From an uncultured Collinsella sp. (GTDB taxonomy: Bacteria; Actinomycetota; Coriobacteriia; Coriobacteriales; Coriobacteriaceae), in contig UROR01000029.1 of NCBI GenBank assembly GCA_900549535.1, positions 1-20,038 of the forward strand: a DNA stretch of 20,038 bases, read 5' to 3'. Positions 6,477-13,792 of this stretch are shown here, one piece after another. The first letter of the stretch is position 1, and the number at the start of each line of letters is the position of its first letter. The translations under genes were made by a program, and so were the position numbers. The notes beneath the pieces are model-generated. The model saw nothing but the letters and a program-made list of their open reading frames with translations. It did not search any database and was not told where the DNA came from.

Positions 6477-6574
6477 ATGAGGGAGTAGTCGCGTGATCGG
6501 GTTCGCCTCCGGTGGCGCGGCAAGTCAACACACTGGCCGATGCGGCCTGGCTTGCCTTAATGAACGAGACTCGT
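6477..6574 (+). promoter_or_regulatory. yybP-ykoY manganese riboswitch aptamer
   Basis: The conserved blocks of the Mn2+-sensing yybP-ykoY class are present: GGGAGTAG after the P1 5' strand (6481-6488), a GGCAAG/CTTGCC stem (6519-6524 with 6551-6556) with TCAACA at its base, an inner GGCC/GGCC helix, and GAACGAGAC at the end. P1 can form from ATGAG (6477-6481) with CTCGT (6570-6574). It lies directly upstream of mntP, a gene this class commonly controls. Confidence 0.9.
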
Positions 6575-6611
6575 GGCTGTGCGCGCAACGCGTACGCCAC
6601 GGGTCTTTTTT
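6568..6611 (+). terminator. Riboswitch expression platform: intrinsic terminator
   Basis: GACTCGTGGC (6568-6577) pairs with GCCACGGGTC (6596-6605), and GTGCGCG (6579-6585) pairs with CGCGTAC (6589-6595), a 17-bp stem with one bulged T, followed by TTTTTT. The terminator 5' strand contains the 3' strand of aptamer P1, so the two exclude each other. Mn2+ binding should favour P1, break the terminator and switch mntP on. Confidence 0.9.
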
Positions 6612-6664
6612 GTTGCTCCTCCAAGAAGTACACGCGGGCCCGCCCGCAGAGAGGGAGTCAGACT

Positions 6665-7243
6665 ATGGGACTCGCAGAGCTCGTGCTGCTCGCCGTTGGC
6701 CTTTCGATGGACGCTTTTGCCGTATCCATCTGCAAGGGCCTTGGCATGAAGAAAATCAACCTTAAAGTCGCCGTAGTGCTCGGCCTGTTCTTTGGCGGCT
6801 TTCAGGCCGGCATGCCCGTAATCGGATGGGCGCTCGGCAGTCAATTCATGGGCATCATCGGACCCATCGACCATTGGATCGCCTTTATCCTTTTGGCCTT
6901 CATCGGCGGCAAAATGCTGTGGGAGGCTTTTACCGAGGACGAGGATGAAGGCGACGGCAAGGATGCCGAGAGGATTGACCTGGGCGAGTACCTAATCCTT
7001 GCCATCGCCACCTCAATCGACGCCCTGGCCGTGGGCATCTCGTTCGCCGCGCTTTCGGTCGACATCGTTCCCGCTGTATCGCTTATCGGTGTCACAACGT
7101 TTATCTTCTCCGTCGCCGGCGTAGCGATCGGCCACACCTTTGGCGCGCGCTACGAAAAACCTGCCACCATCGTGGGCGGCATCGTGCTCATCCTCATCGG
7201 ACTTAAGATCTTGCTTGAGCATCTGGGGATTTTGGCGCTGTAA
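6665..7243 (+). CDS. mntP: Manganese efflux pump MntP
   Basis: MntP exports Mn2+ across the cytoplasmic membrane and protects against manganese excess. The 192-residue protein has six hydrophobic segments in two related halves, each with the family motif: SMDAFAVS (D16) and SIDALAVG (D119). Paired glycine-rich helices (LFFGGFQAGMPVIGW, TTFIFSVAGVAIG) follow them, and a short acidic loop EDEDEGDG separates the halves. The start at 6665 is supported by GGGAG in the upstream purine stretch and by family length. The frame stays open to 6512, but that extension would translate the riboswitch and terminator and is not real. Expression should rise with intracellular Mn2+ through the riboswitch just upstream. 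Confidence 0.95.
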   Translation: MGLAELVLLAVGLSMDAFAVSICKGLGMKKINLKVAVVLGLFFGGFQAGMPVIGWALGSQFMGIIGPIDHWIAFILLAFIGGKMLWEAFTEDEDEGDGKDAERIDLGEYLILAIATSIDALAVGISFAALSVDIVPAVSLIGVTTFIFSVAGVAIGHTFGARYEKPATIVGGIVLILIGLKILLEHLGILAL

Positions 7244-7279
7244 CGCCAAACACAATCGCTCAAAACTCAACGCCAGTAC

Positions 7280-7313
7280 AAGGCCTCATGCAAAGTTTTG
7301 CATGAGGCCTTTT
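7280..7313 (+). terminator. Intrinsic terminator after mntP
   Basis: A perfect 15-bp inverted repeat, 7280-7294 with 7297-7311 (AAGGCCTCATGCAAA and its complement), ends in TTTT. A loop of only two bases means the innermost A-T pairs must open. It separates mntP from hipBA. Its centre ATGCAAA-GT-TTTGCAT repeats the half-sites of the adjacent hip operator. Confidence 0.8.
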
Positions 7314-7315
7314 CG

Positions 7316-7356
7316 TGCAGACTTTTGCATGTCATACTGATATGCAAAAGTCTGCA
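7316..7356. promoter_or_regulatory. hipBA operator: 15-bp inverted repeat
   Basis: TGCAGACTTTTGCAT (7316-7330) and ATGCAAAAGTCTGCA (7342-7356) are perfect complements separated by 11 nt, ending 14 nt before the hipB start. The arm centres are 26 bp apart, about 2.5 helical turns. CATACT (7333-7338), in the spacer, is a possible -10, so a bound HipB dimer would block the promoter. Autorepression of this kind is usual for hipBA operons; the assignment is by position and symmetry. Confidence 0.8.
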
Positions 7357-7370
7357 TGTTGGAGATCGCC

Positions 7371-7802
7371 ATGGATACCCTTCCCATCACCACACCACGC
7401 CAAGCTGGCATCTATGTGCGTCAGGCACGCGAGTCGCAGGAAATCACCCGTGCGGCCCTCGCTAAAAAAGCCGGCGTTTCGGAGCGCCTGCTCGCATCGC
7501 TCGAGCTAGGAGACGCCACGGGTATTCGGCTCGACAAGTTACTGACCGTCTTTAACGCACTCGACATAGGTCTCTTTGCGCAAAGCGATAACGACTCCAT
7601 CGCATCGCCCTCCGAACATCCGACGACGATAGCGGACCTCCCTATCGCGAACTCGAATGCCCTGCCAAAGCCAAGCGTAGGCAGACGACCCGCCCGACAA
7701 GGAACGCCATCTTCCTATGGTGCCCTGCTGGCCCAAATCGCAGCCGAGCAAGGCCTTTCCGACACTTCAGACCTCTCCTTTGGCTGTAAGGTTGTGAAAT
7801 AA
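7371..7802 (+). CDS. HipB-like XRE-family antitoxin / repressor
   Basis: The 143-residue protein has an N-terminal Cro/C1-type helix-turn-helix (about 12-68: IYVRQARESQEITRAALAKK, then VSERLLASLELG and LDKLLTVFNALDIGLFAQ). It is followed by a Ser/Pro/Arg-rich linker and a tail rich in polar residues (about 72-143). HipB binds DNA as a dimer, represses hipBA and neutralises HipA. E. coli HipB has 88 residues, so the roughly 70-residue tail is an unusual addition of unknown role. The ATG at 7371 is chosen because GGAG lies 6 nt upstream; an in-frame ATG at 7356 falls inside the operator. The stop abuts the hipA ATG with no gap. Local GC looks lower than in the flanking housekeeping genes, which together with the opposite orientation suggests horizontal acquisition. 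Confidence 0.85.
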   Translation: MDTLPITTPRQAGIYVRQARESQEITRAALAKKAGVSERLLASLELGDATGIRLDKLLTVFNALDIGLFAQSDNDSIASPSEHPTTIADLPIANSNALPKPSVGRRPARQGTPSSYGALLAQIAAEQGLSDTSDLSFGCKVVK

Positions 7803-9107
7803 ATGGCAGAGATGGAGCTTGCGACCCTCATTTGTGGCGAAATCGCAGGCACTCTCCGGCAAGACGAGCATGGACTCTGCAGCTTTGTATACGCCCCAAC
7901 CTATCGCGGAGCACCACTATCGCTTACAATGCCGCTTTCCAATCGCACGTATGGCCATAACATCGTCCGCCCGTTCCTATTTGGCCTTTTGCCCGACAGC
8001 CAAGAGCAGCGTCGCGCTATTGCCGCCGAGCATGACGTTGCATCCAACAACCCCGTCGCCCTCTTGTGCCATATCGGTCTTGACTGCGCGGGGGCCGTTC
8101 AGTTTTGTCGAACCGATCAATTAGGCGCCGCCCGCGGCAGGGTCTCGGCATACCGCCCGCTTACCAATTCTCAAATCGCTCACAAGCTCAAAGCAATTCG
8201 CGATGACGAAAGAGAGACATGGATGGGCTCCAACGAAGGCTGGTCCCTGGGCGGCAACCAAGGCAAATTTGCACTAGCTTGGCATGATGGCCAATGGTGC
8301 GAATGTCTAGGGTCATCCCCCACTACCCATATCTTCAAAAATGGTGTCGTTGGGTTCAAACATCAGGCCTTAAACGAATTCGTCTGCATGAAAACGGCTC
8401 GGCGTGTTGGCATTCCAACTGCCAACGTCTCCTATTGCACATTTGAAGACGAAGCCGCGCTCGTCGTTGAACGGTACGACAGAATGGTCAATAGCAGCGG
8501 AAATATCGAAAGGCTGCATCAGGAGGACTTTTGCCAGGCGCTCGGTGTATTGCCAAGCCAGAAATACACCGCCGACGGAGGACCAACCACACGAGACATC
8601 CAAGAACGACTGATTAACACAGTCCCCCACCACATGAATCTTGTGCTTTTTACCTATATGTTGTTCTATAACGCCATTATCGGAGCGCCTGACGCACACG
8701 CTAAAAACTACTCGCTCATCCTAGGCAAAGGCACAAACGCAGCGCTCGCACCCATGTACGATGTCGCGTCGGGTTTGGCGTATGAGCGCATGCGACGTCG
8801 GGCACGCCTGGCCATGAGCGTTGGCGGCGAAAATCGTGTGGGGCGCATCGGTCCAGGCGCTATCCGCCGATACCACGGTATGGGCAACCCCGCGCTGGAG
8901 GCGGCGCTCACCGATGCCGGGCTATCCGAGAAGTTTTGCTTTGCGACCATGATGGACCTCGCCTACGAGGTACCCATTTGCATGGAAGAGGTCATGGACG
9001 AATACGCCGACCTGCCCGGCATGGCGGACCTGCGCGAGCATATGCTCGGCCCCGTCCGCGAAAACTGCCAGCGCACCCTCAACCTCATCAGGGCGGATAT
9101 GGGCTAG
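7803..9107 (+). CDS. HipA-family serine/threonine kinase toxin
   Basis: This 434-residue protein matches full-length HipA, which in E. coli phosphorylates glutamyl-tRNA synthetase and causes growth arrest. The N-terminal subdomain (about 1-105) includes PLSNRTYGHNIVRPFLFGLLPD. The glycine-rich loop is WSLGGNQGKFALAW (147-160), with S148 at the position of the autophosphorylated Ser150 of E. coli HipA. K179 in HIFK fits the ATP-binding lysine, D297 in DAHAKN the catalytic Asp, and D320 in MYDVAS the metal-binding Asp. All key residues are present, so the kinase is probably active. It starts directly after the hipB stop, as expected for a co-translated toxin-antitoxin pair. The target is not known here: HipA relatives differ, and gltX is not in the window. 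Confidence 0.92.
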   Translation: MAEMELATLICGEIAGTLRQDEHGLCSFVYAPTYRGAPLSLTMPLSNRTYGHNIVRPFLFGLLPDSQEQRRAIAAEHDVASNNPVALLCHIGLDCAGAVQFCRTDQLGAARGRVSAYRPLTNSQIAHKLKAIRDDERETWMGSNEGWSLGGNQGKFALAWHDGQWCECLGSSPTTHIFKNGVVGFKHQALNEFVCMKTARRVGIPTANVSYCTFEDEAALVVERYDRMVNSSGNIERLHQEDFCQALGVLPSQKYTADGGPTTRDIQERLINTVPHHMNLVLFTYMLFYNAIIGAPDAHAKNYSLILGKGTNAALAPMYDVASGLAYERMRRRARLAMSVGGENRVGRIGPGAIRRYHGMGNPALEAALTDAGLSEKFCFATMMDLAYEVPICMEEVMDEYADLPGMADLREHMLGPVRENCQRTLNLIRADMG

Positions 9108-9126
9108 ACGCCAATCAATTTCCCAT

Positions 9127-9179
9127 TTCTTAAAAGAAGAGAGGGGGCACCCATCGCAAAAGCTCGGGTGCCCCCTCTC
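9127..9179. terminator. Strong convergent terminator, hipA / pepD
   Basis: GAGAGGGGGCACCC (9139-9152) and GGGTGCCCCCTCTC (9166-9179) form a perfect 14-bp stem. On the minus strand it is followed by TTCTTTTAAGAAATGGG, so it terminates pepD well. On the plus strand only ATAATGTC follows, and hipA termination would be weaker. It sits between two converging genes. Confidence 0.85.
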
Positions 9180-9234
9180 ATAATGTCATCTGCAATCCGC
9201 TAGCACGTGGCTCGGACTGCTGCTAGCGCAACCT

Positions 9235-10692
9235 TTACGCAGCGAGGCGCTTGAGGACGTCGATGAGCAGCTCGTAGAAGCGCTCAGCAGAAGCGAGCTC
9301 CATGCTCTCGTCCGGGGTGTGGACATCGGAGAGCGTCGGGCCCACGGCGATGGCGTCCAGACCGTGCAGGGCCTCGGCGAACAGGCCGCACTCAAGGCCG
9401 GCATGGATGGACTCGATGCGCAGCTCGGAGCCAAAGAGCTCTCGATAGCTCTCGACAAAGACGTCGCGGACCGGCGAATGCTCGGCATAGCTCCAGCCGG
9501 GATACTCAAACTCAAACTTGGCGTCGAAGCCCAGGACATCGGCCAGCGTCTGCAGACGGTCCTTGAACTCGTTCTGCAGCGAGGTGATCGAAGAGCGCGG
9601 GGACAGCATAATCTTGACCTCGTCATCGGAGGTGGCGACCACGCCGATGTTGGAGGAAACCTCGACGGAGCCGTCGGTGGCGACGTTACGGCGAATCACG
9701 CCGTTAGGGGCAAGGCGCAGGGCGCGGATGAGGGCAAGCGCGGACTTCTGGTCCATGGCCTCAACCTCGGCGTCGTCGGCAATCTCGACGGTGCAAGTAA
9801 AGCCGGGGTCGAAGACCTCGAGCTCGGCAGTGACGTCGGCGATGATGCCCTTTGCGATCTGGGCCGCGGCCTCGGCGGCAGCGTGGTCGGCGTAGACCAG
9901 AACAGCCTTGCACTCACGGTTGATGGCGTTGTCCTTGGTGCCGCCGTTAAAGCTAACGATGGCGGGCTCGCCGGCAACCATCAGGCGGTCGATGATGCGG
10001 GCCATGATGAGGTTGCCGTTGCCGCGCTCCAGGTTGATATCGCTGCCGGAGTGGCCGCCCAGCAGGCCGGAGATGTCGAGCGTGAGGGTGCTACCGGTCT
10101 TGTGCTCGCGCGCGATCGGGCAGGTGTAGGTAACGACGACGCCGCCGGCACAGCTGACGGTGGCAACGCCCTCTTCCTCGGAGTCAAGGTTGATCATGGT
10201 GCGGGCGCTAATCTGGGACTTGTCGAGCGTCTCGGCGCCGACCAGGCCAGTCTCCTCGTCGGTGGTGAACACGCACTCGAGGGCCGGATGGGTAATCGAA
10301 TCGTCGTTGAGCACGGTAAGCATAAGCGCGACGGCAATACCGTTGTCGGCGCCCAGAGTGGTGCCGTTAGCGGTGAGGACGCCGTCCTTGACGACCAGGT
10401 CGATACCATCGGTCGTAAAGTCGTGCTCAACGGAGCCCAACTTGTCGCACACCATATCGATGTGGCCCTGCAGCATTACGGTCGGGGCATTCTCGGCGCC
10501 GGCAGATGCAGGCTTGCGAATGATGACGTTGTAGACCTCGTCCTGGTACACATCGAGACCGCGCTCCTTGGCAAACGCGACCAGGAAATCGCTGATGCCC
10601 TTCTCGTTGCCAGAACCACGGGGGATCGCGCTGACCTCCTCAAAGAAATGGAACAGCTGGGCGGGCTCGTAGCCGGTAATCTTGTAGTCCAT
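9235..10692 (-). CDS. pepD: Aminoacyl-histidine dipeptidase PepD (M20C metallopeptidase)
   Basis: A cytosolic, probably dizinc, dipeptidase that hydrolyses carnosine-like Xaa-His and many other dipeptides. Its 485 residues equal the length of E. coli PepD. Metal-binding motifs are GHIDMVCDK (H77, D79), GADNGIAVA (D116), TTDEETG (catalytic E146, then E147) and INLDSEEEG (D170). The C-terminal half contains the lid/dimerisation domain and HAGLECGLFAE. The start at 10692 is fixed by AAGGAGG seven nt upstream; the frame remains open to 10797, but that extension has neither ribosome site nor homology. It lies between clpC and the mntP-hipBA island in clpC orientation but is set apart by a hairpin after clpC, so it likely has its own promoter in 10693-10850. 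Its presence in this locus is not part of the Bacillus order. Confidence 0.93.
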   Translation of the reverse strand: MDYKITGYEPAQLFHFFEEVSAIPRGSGNEKGISDFLVAFAKERGLDVYQDEVYNVIIRKPASAGAENAPTVMLQGHIDMVCDKLGSVEHDFTTDGIDLVVKDGVLTANGTTLGADNGIAVALMLTVLNDDSITHPALECVFTTDEETGLVGAETLDKSQISARTMINLDSEEEGVATVSCAGGVVVTYTCPIAREHKTGSTLTLDISGLLGGHSGSDINLERGNGNLIMARIIDRLMVAGEPAIVSFNGGTKDNAINRECKAVLVYADHAAAEAAAQIAKGIIADVTAELEVFDPGFTCTVEIADDAEVEAMDQKSALALIRALRLAPNGVIRRNVATDGSVEVSSNIGVVATSDDEVKIMLSPRSSITSLQNEFKDRLQTLADVLGFDAKFEFEYPGWSYAEHSPVRDVFVESYRELFGSELRIESIHAGLECGLFAEALHGLDAIAVGPTLSDVHTPDESMELASAERFYELLIDVLKRLAA

Positions 10693-10849
10693 GGTGCCTC
10701 CTTGGCGCAACTGGTTAGACAGTAAGACATGCGCCTTGTATATTCCCAGACTTTGCGTGCATAAACCAGTCGAAAACGCCGAGCGCCCCCGCATCATCGG
10801 CTAACGGTGGACCGTATAGCGTAACGGTCACAACTTCCGCAGCTCTACA

Positions 10850-10881
10850 AATCGAGGCGCCCTTTTCGGAGCGCCTCGATT
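10850..10881 (-). terminator. Hairpin terminator after clpC
   Basis: AATCGAGGCGC (10850-10860) and GCGCCTCGATT (10871-10881) are perfect 11-bp complements with a 10-nt loop, beginning 26 nt past the clpC stop. The T tract on the minus strand is short (ATTTG), so efficiency is uncertain. A smaller hairpin GACCGT/ACGGTC follows at 10810-10829. Confidence 0.65.
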
Positions 10882-10906
10882 GCGCGTTTCAAATTGTCGC
10901 CACGCC

Positions 10907-13549
10907 CTACAGCGCGCCGGAACCGGCTTGCATCATGCCGCCGGGGCCCGAGCTCACGCCACTGCTCACAGGCGCGGCGTTTCCGGTGTGCGGCGCCGCC
11001 GGAGCGGTATCGCCCCCGAGTGCACCTGCCGGACGTGGCGCTGGGATCTCGCCCGTGCCGTGGCTAAAGACGAACTTGCCGTCGGCCACATCGCACAGGA
11101 CGGTATCGCCCTCGCCCCACTCGCCGGCCAGCAGCTCCTCGGACAGCGGGTCCTCGATGAGCTTTTGGATGGCGCGGCGCAGCGGACGCGCGCCATTGGT
11201 GAGGTCAGTGCCCTCGGCCACGATCTTGTCGTAGGCCGCATCGGTGAGCTTGATGTTCATGCCATTAGCGATCAGGCGCTGACGCAGGTCGTCCACCAGC
11301 AGGTGCGCGATCTTGGTCAGGTTCTCGCCCGAGAGCTTCTGGAACACCACAATGTCGTCGATACGGTTGAGCAACTCGGGGCGGAACAGGCGCTTGAGCT
11401 CGCCCATCGCGCGGCCGCGGATCTCGCTCGACGTGAGACCCTGCTCGCCGGTGGTGCCAAAGCCAACGCTCGCATCCTGCGCGATCTCGCGGGCGCCCAC
11501 GTTTGACGTCATGATGATCACCGTATTGCGGAAGTCGACCGTCTTGCCCTGGCTATCAGTCAGGCGACCCTCCTCCAGCACCTGCAGCAGGATGTTGAAG
11601 ATGTCGGGGTGCGCCTTCTCGATCTCGTCGAACAGCACGACCGAGTACGGGTGACGACGAACGGCCTTGGTAAGCTGACCGCCCTCGTCGTGGCCCACGT
11701 AACCCGGAGGGCTACCGATGAGCTTGGAGACCTCGAACTCGCTACCGAACTCGGACATGTCGAAGCTGATGAGCGCGTCCTTGCTGCCAAAGAGGTACTC
11801 GGCGAGCGTCTTGGCGAGCTCGGTCTTGCCCGTGCCAGTGGGACCCAGGAAGATAAAGCTGCCGCCGGGGCGACGCGGGTCCTTGAGCGGCGAGCGGCTG
11901 CGGCGCACGGCCTTGGCAACTGCCTCGACAGCCTCATCCTGACCGATGATGCGCGTCTTGAGCACGCTTTCGGCCTGCAGCAGGCGACGGCTCTCGCTCT
12001 CGGTAAGCGAGGACACCGGCACGCCCGAAGTCACGGACACGATGTCGGCGATCTGGGAGACATCGATGGTGAGCGGGCTGGCGTCGAGCTCGGCCGTCCA
12101 GGCAGCCTTGGCCTCGGCGAGCTCAATCTCGGCAGCTTTCTGCTGCTCGGTGATCTCGGCGGCCTTGTTCATGTCGTCGCTCTCGGTGGCCTCCTGCGCG
12201 GCGGCCTTAAGCTCCTCCACGCGATGCTCGGCCTCACGCACCGGCTCGGGCGCGCGATTCGCGGCGATGCGAGCGCGGGCGCCGGCCTCGTCGATGAGGT
12301 CGATGGCCTTGTCGGGCAGGAAGCGATCCTGGATATAGCGGTTGGAAAGGTTCGCGGCAGCCTCGATAGCGCCCTGCGTGTAGCGCACATGGTGGTGCTC
12401 CTCGTAGCGCGGCTTGAGCGCGGTCAGGATCTTGACCGTGTCCTCGACGCTCGGCTCCTCAACATCGATGGTCTGGAAGCGACGCTCGAAGGCCGGGTCC
12501 TTGGTGAGGTACTTGCGGAATTCCTCGGCCGTGGTGGCGCCGATAATCTGGAAGGCACCGCGCGCGAGCACGGGCTTGAGCATGGAGCTCGCGTCGATGG
12601 AGCCCTCGGCAGAACCGGCACCGATGATGGTGTGCATCTCGTCGATAAACAGGATGACGTCGTCGGCTTCGGTGGCCTCCTGGATCACGTTCTTGAGGCG
12701 CTCCTCAAACTCGCCGCGATACTTGGCACCCGCCACGAGGCCCGGCAGGTCGAGCATCCAAATATTCTGGTTCATGAGGTTCTCGGGCACGTTGCCGGCT
12801 GCAATCTGCTGAGCCAGGCCCTCGACGATGGCCGTCTTGCCCACGCCGGGGTCGCCCAGAATGAGCGGGTTGTTCTTGGTGCGGCGCGAAAGAATTTCCA
12901 TCATACGCTGGACTTCCTTTTCGCGACCGATTACAGGGTCGAGCTCGCCGTCGCGCGCCTTCTGCGTGAGGTTGGTCGCGAACTGCTTAAGCGTATCGGT
13001 GCCACTCCCCTTTTGCTGAGAGGCATCCGAGCCGCTAAAGAACGGCAGGCCCGCACCGGGACGACCGGCACCGGCGCCGGCGAGCGGACGCTTCTTGTCC
13101 TGGTCCTTGGCGGTGAGTTTCTCGATAGCCTTTTTGATGGAGGCGGACGACACACCCAGGCGCATGAGGATGTCCATGGCCATGCCGTTGCCCTCTTCGA
13201 CGATGCCGATCAGCAAGTGCTCGGTCGACACGTAGGTCTGGTTGTTCTCACGCGCCACGCGGAACGAACGCTCCATCACGCTAATGACGAGCGGCGTAAA
13301 GGCGAGCTTGGCCGCCTCGGTCTCCTCGCTGGGCTCGGGAACCGTGGTCTGGACCTCTTTGAGAGTATCCATGATGTCATCGTAGGAGATGTCGAGCGAA
13401 CGCAGTGCCTCGGCGGCAATGCCCTCGTCCTCCTTGGCAAGCGCGAGCAGCAGGTGCTCGGTGCCCACCTTATTTGAGTGCAGATCGAGCGCCTCTTGCT
13501 TGGCCATGGACATGACCTTACGCGCGCGATCGGTAAATCTATCTAACAT
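10907..13549 (-). CDS. clpC: ATP-dependent Clp protease ATPase subunit ClpC
   Basis: ClpC is a Hsp100 unfoldase that feeds substrates into ClpP and handles protein quality control and regulated proteolysis. The 880-residue chain has two Clp_N repeats (about 3-142). D1 has Walker A GDPGVGKTA (232-240) and Walker B VILFIDEMH. A short middle domain with a UVR-like coiled coil (about 436-490) sets it apart from ClpA and ClpB. D2 has Walker A GPTGTGKTE (569-577), FDEIEKAHPD and the arginine-finger region RPELLNRIDD. VGF at 695-697 fits the ClpP-docking loop. The last 45 residues are a Gly/Ala/Pro/Ser-rich tail. ATG 13549 is preferred: AAGGA lies seven nt upstream and MLDRFTDRAR is the typical N-terminus; the frame extends 11 codons further without support. 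No CtsR, CIRCE or HAIR operator is recognisable upstream. clpP is not in the window. Confidence 0.96.
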   Translation of the reverse strand: MLDRFTDRARKVMSMAKQEALDLHSNKVGTEHLLLALAKEDEGIAAEALRSLDISYDDIMDTLKEVQTTVPEPSEETEAAKLAFTPLVISVMERSFRVARENNQTYVSTEHLLIGIVEEGNGMAMDILMRLGVSSASIKKAIEKLTAKDQDKKRPLAGAGAGRPGAGLPFFSGSDASQQKGSGTDTLKQFATNLTQKARDGELDPVIGREKEVQRMMEILSRRTKNNPLILGDPGVGKTAIVEGLAQQIAAGNVPENLMNQNIWMLDLPGLVAGAKYRGEFEERLKNVIQEATEADDVILFIDEMHTIIGAGSAEGSIDASSMLKPVLARGAFQIIGATTAEEFRKYLTKDPAFERRFQTIDVEEPSVEDTVKILTALKPRYEEHHHVRYTQGAIEAAANLSNRYIQDRFLPDKAIDLIDEAGARARIAANRAPEPVREAEHRVEELKAAAQEATESDDMNKAAEITEQQKAAEIELAEAKAAWTAELDASPLTIDVSQIADIVSVTSGVPVSSLTESESRRLLQAESVLKTRIIGQDEAVEAVAKAVRRSRSPLKDPRRPGGSFIFLGPTGTGKTELAKTLAEYLFGSKDALISFDMSEFGSEFEVSKLIGSPPGYVGHDEGGQLTKAVRRHPYSVVLFDEIEKAHPDIFNILLQVLEEGRLTDSQGKTVDFRNTVIIMTSNVGAREIAQDASVGFGTTGEQGLTSSEIRGRAMGELKRLFRPELLNRIDDIVVFQKLSGENLTKIAHLLVDDLRQRLIANGMNIKLTDAAYDKIVAEGTDLTNGARPLRRAIQKLIEDPLSEELLAGEWGEGDTVLCDVADGKFVFSHGTGEIPAPRPAGALGGDTAPAAPHTGNAAPVSSGVSSGPGGMMQAGSGAL

Positions 13550-13570
13550 GCTCGTTTCCTTACATGAGTT

Positions 13571-13610
13571 CATCGAAATCAAAACGCCCGCCCGTCGGCG
13601 GCGCTTTTGT
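13571..13610 (-). terminator. Terminator-like hairpin upstream of clpC
   Basis: On the minus strand CGCCGCC pairs with GGCGGGCG around GACG (one bulged G), flanked by AAAA and TTTT and followed by GATTTC. It lies about 30 nt before the clpC start. It could end transcription coming from the tetR unit, or act as an attenuator in the clpC leader. Confidence 0.5.
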
Positions 13611-13695
13611 CTCTTTACCCACAGGTTGTCTATGTTAACAGCTGGAGGAATATCTATAAACCCGGCTCACATGAATGCAGGTTATGACCGCATCG

Positions 13696-13792
13696 CGGGA
13701 CTCACCGCGCGATGCGCGACAGGCGCCCCGCAAGAGAAACCCTAGGTGTCTTTCACCACGTCGGGACTCGTCGCACGCGATGCGCGATAGGC
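13696..13792. repeat. Degenerate direct repeat of the tetR 3' end
   Basis: Positions 13762-13792, inside the last tetR codons, and 13696-13724, beyond the stop, align with about 26 identities over 29 positions and one 2-nt gap. Shared cores are CGGGACTC and GCGATGCGCGA. The downstream copy forms the 3' arm of a GCATCGCG/CGCGATGC hairpin (13690-13715). This looks like a small local duplication at offset 66-68 nt. Confidence 0.6.

Noticed and set aside
6512..6664. N-terminal extension of mntP
   Set aside because: It would translate the riboswitch aptamer and terminator; the protein from 6665 has the family length and a ribosome site.
9319..10725. 468-codon open frame on the plus strand
   Set aside because: Antisense shadow of pepD with low-complexity translation.
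10693..10797. N-terminal extension of pepD
   Set aside because: AAGGAGG sits directly before the ATG at 10692 and the 485-residue product equals the family length.
11609..13477. 622-codon open frame on the plus strand
   Set aside because: It is fully antisense to clpC, whose protein is clearly homologous over its whole length; the frame results from GC-rich codon bias.
13550..13582. 11-codon N-terminal extension of clpC
   Set aside because: ClpC proteins start at the MLDRFT-like motif and a ribosome site precedes ATG 13549.
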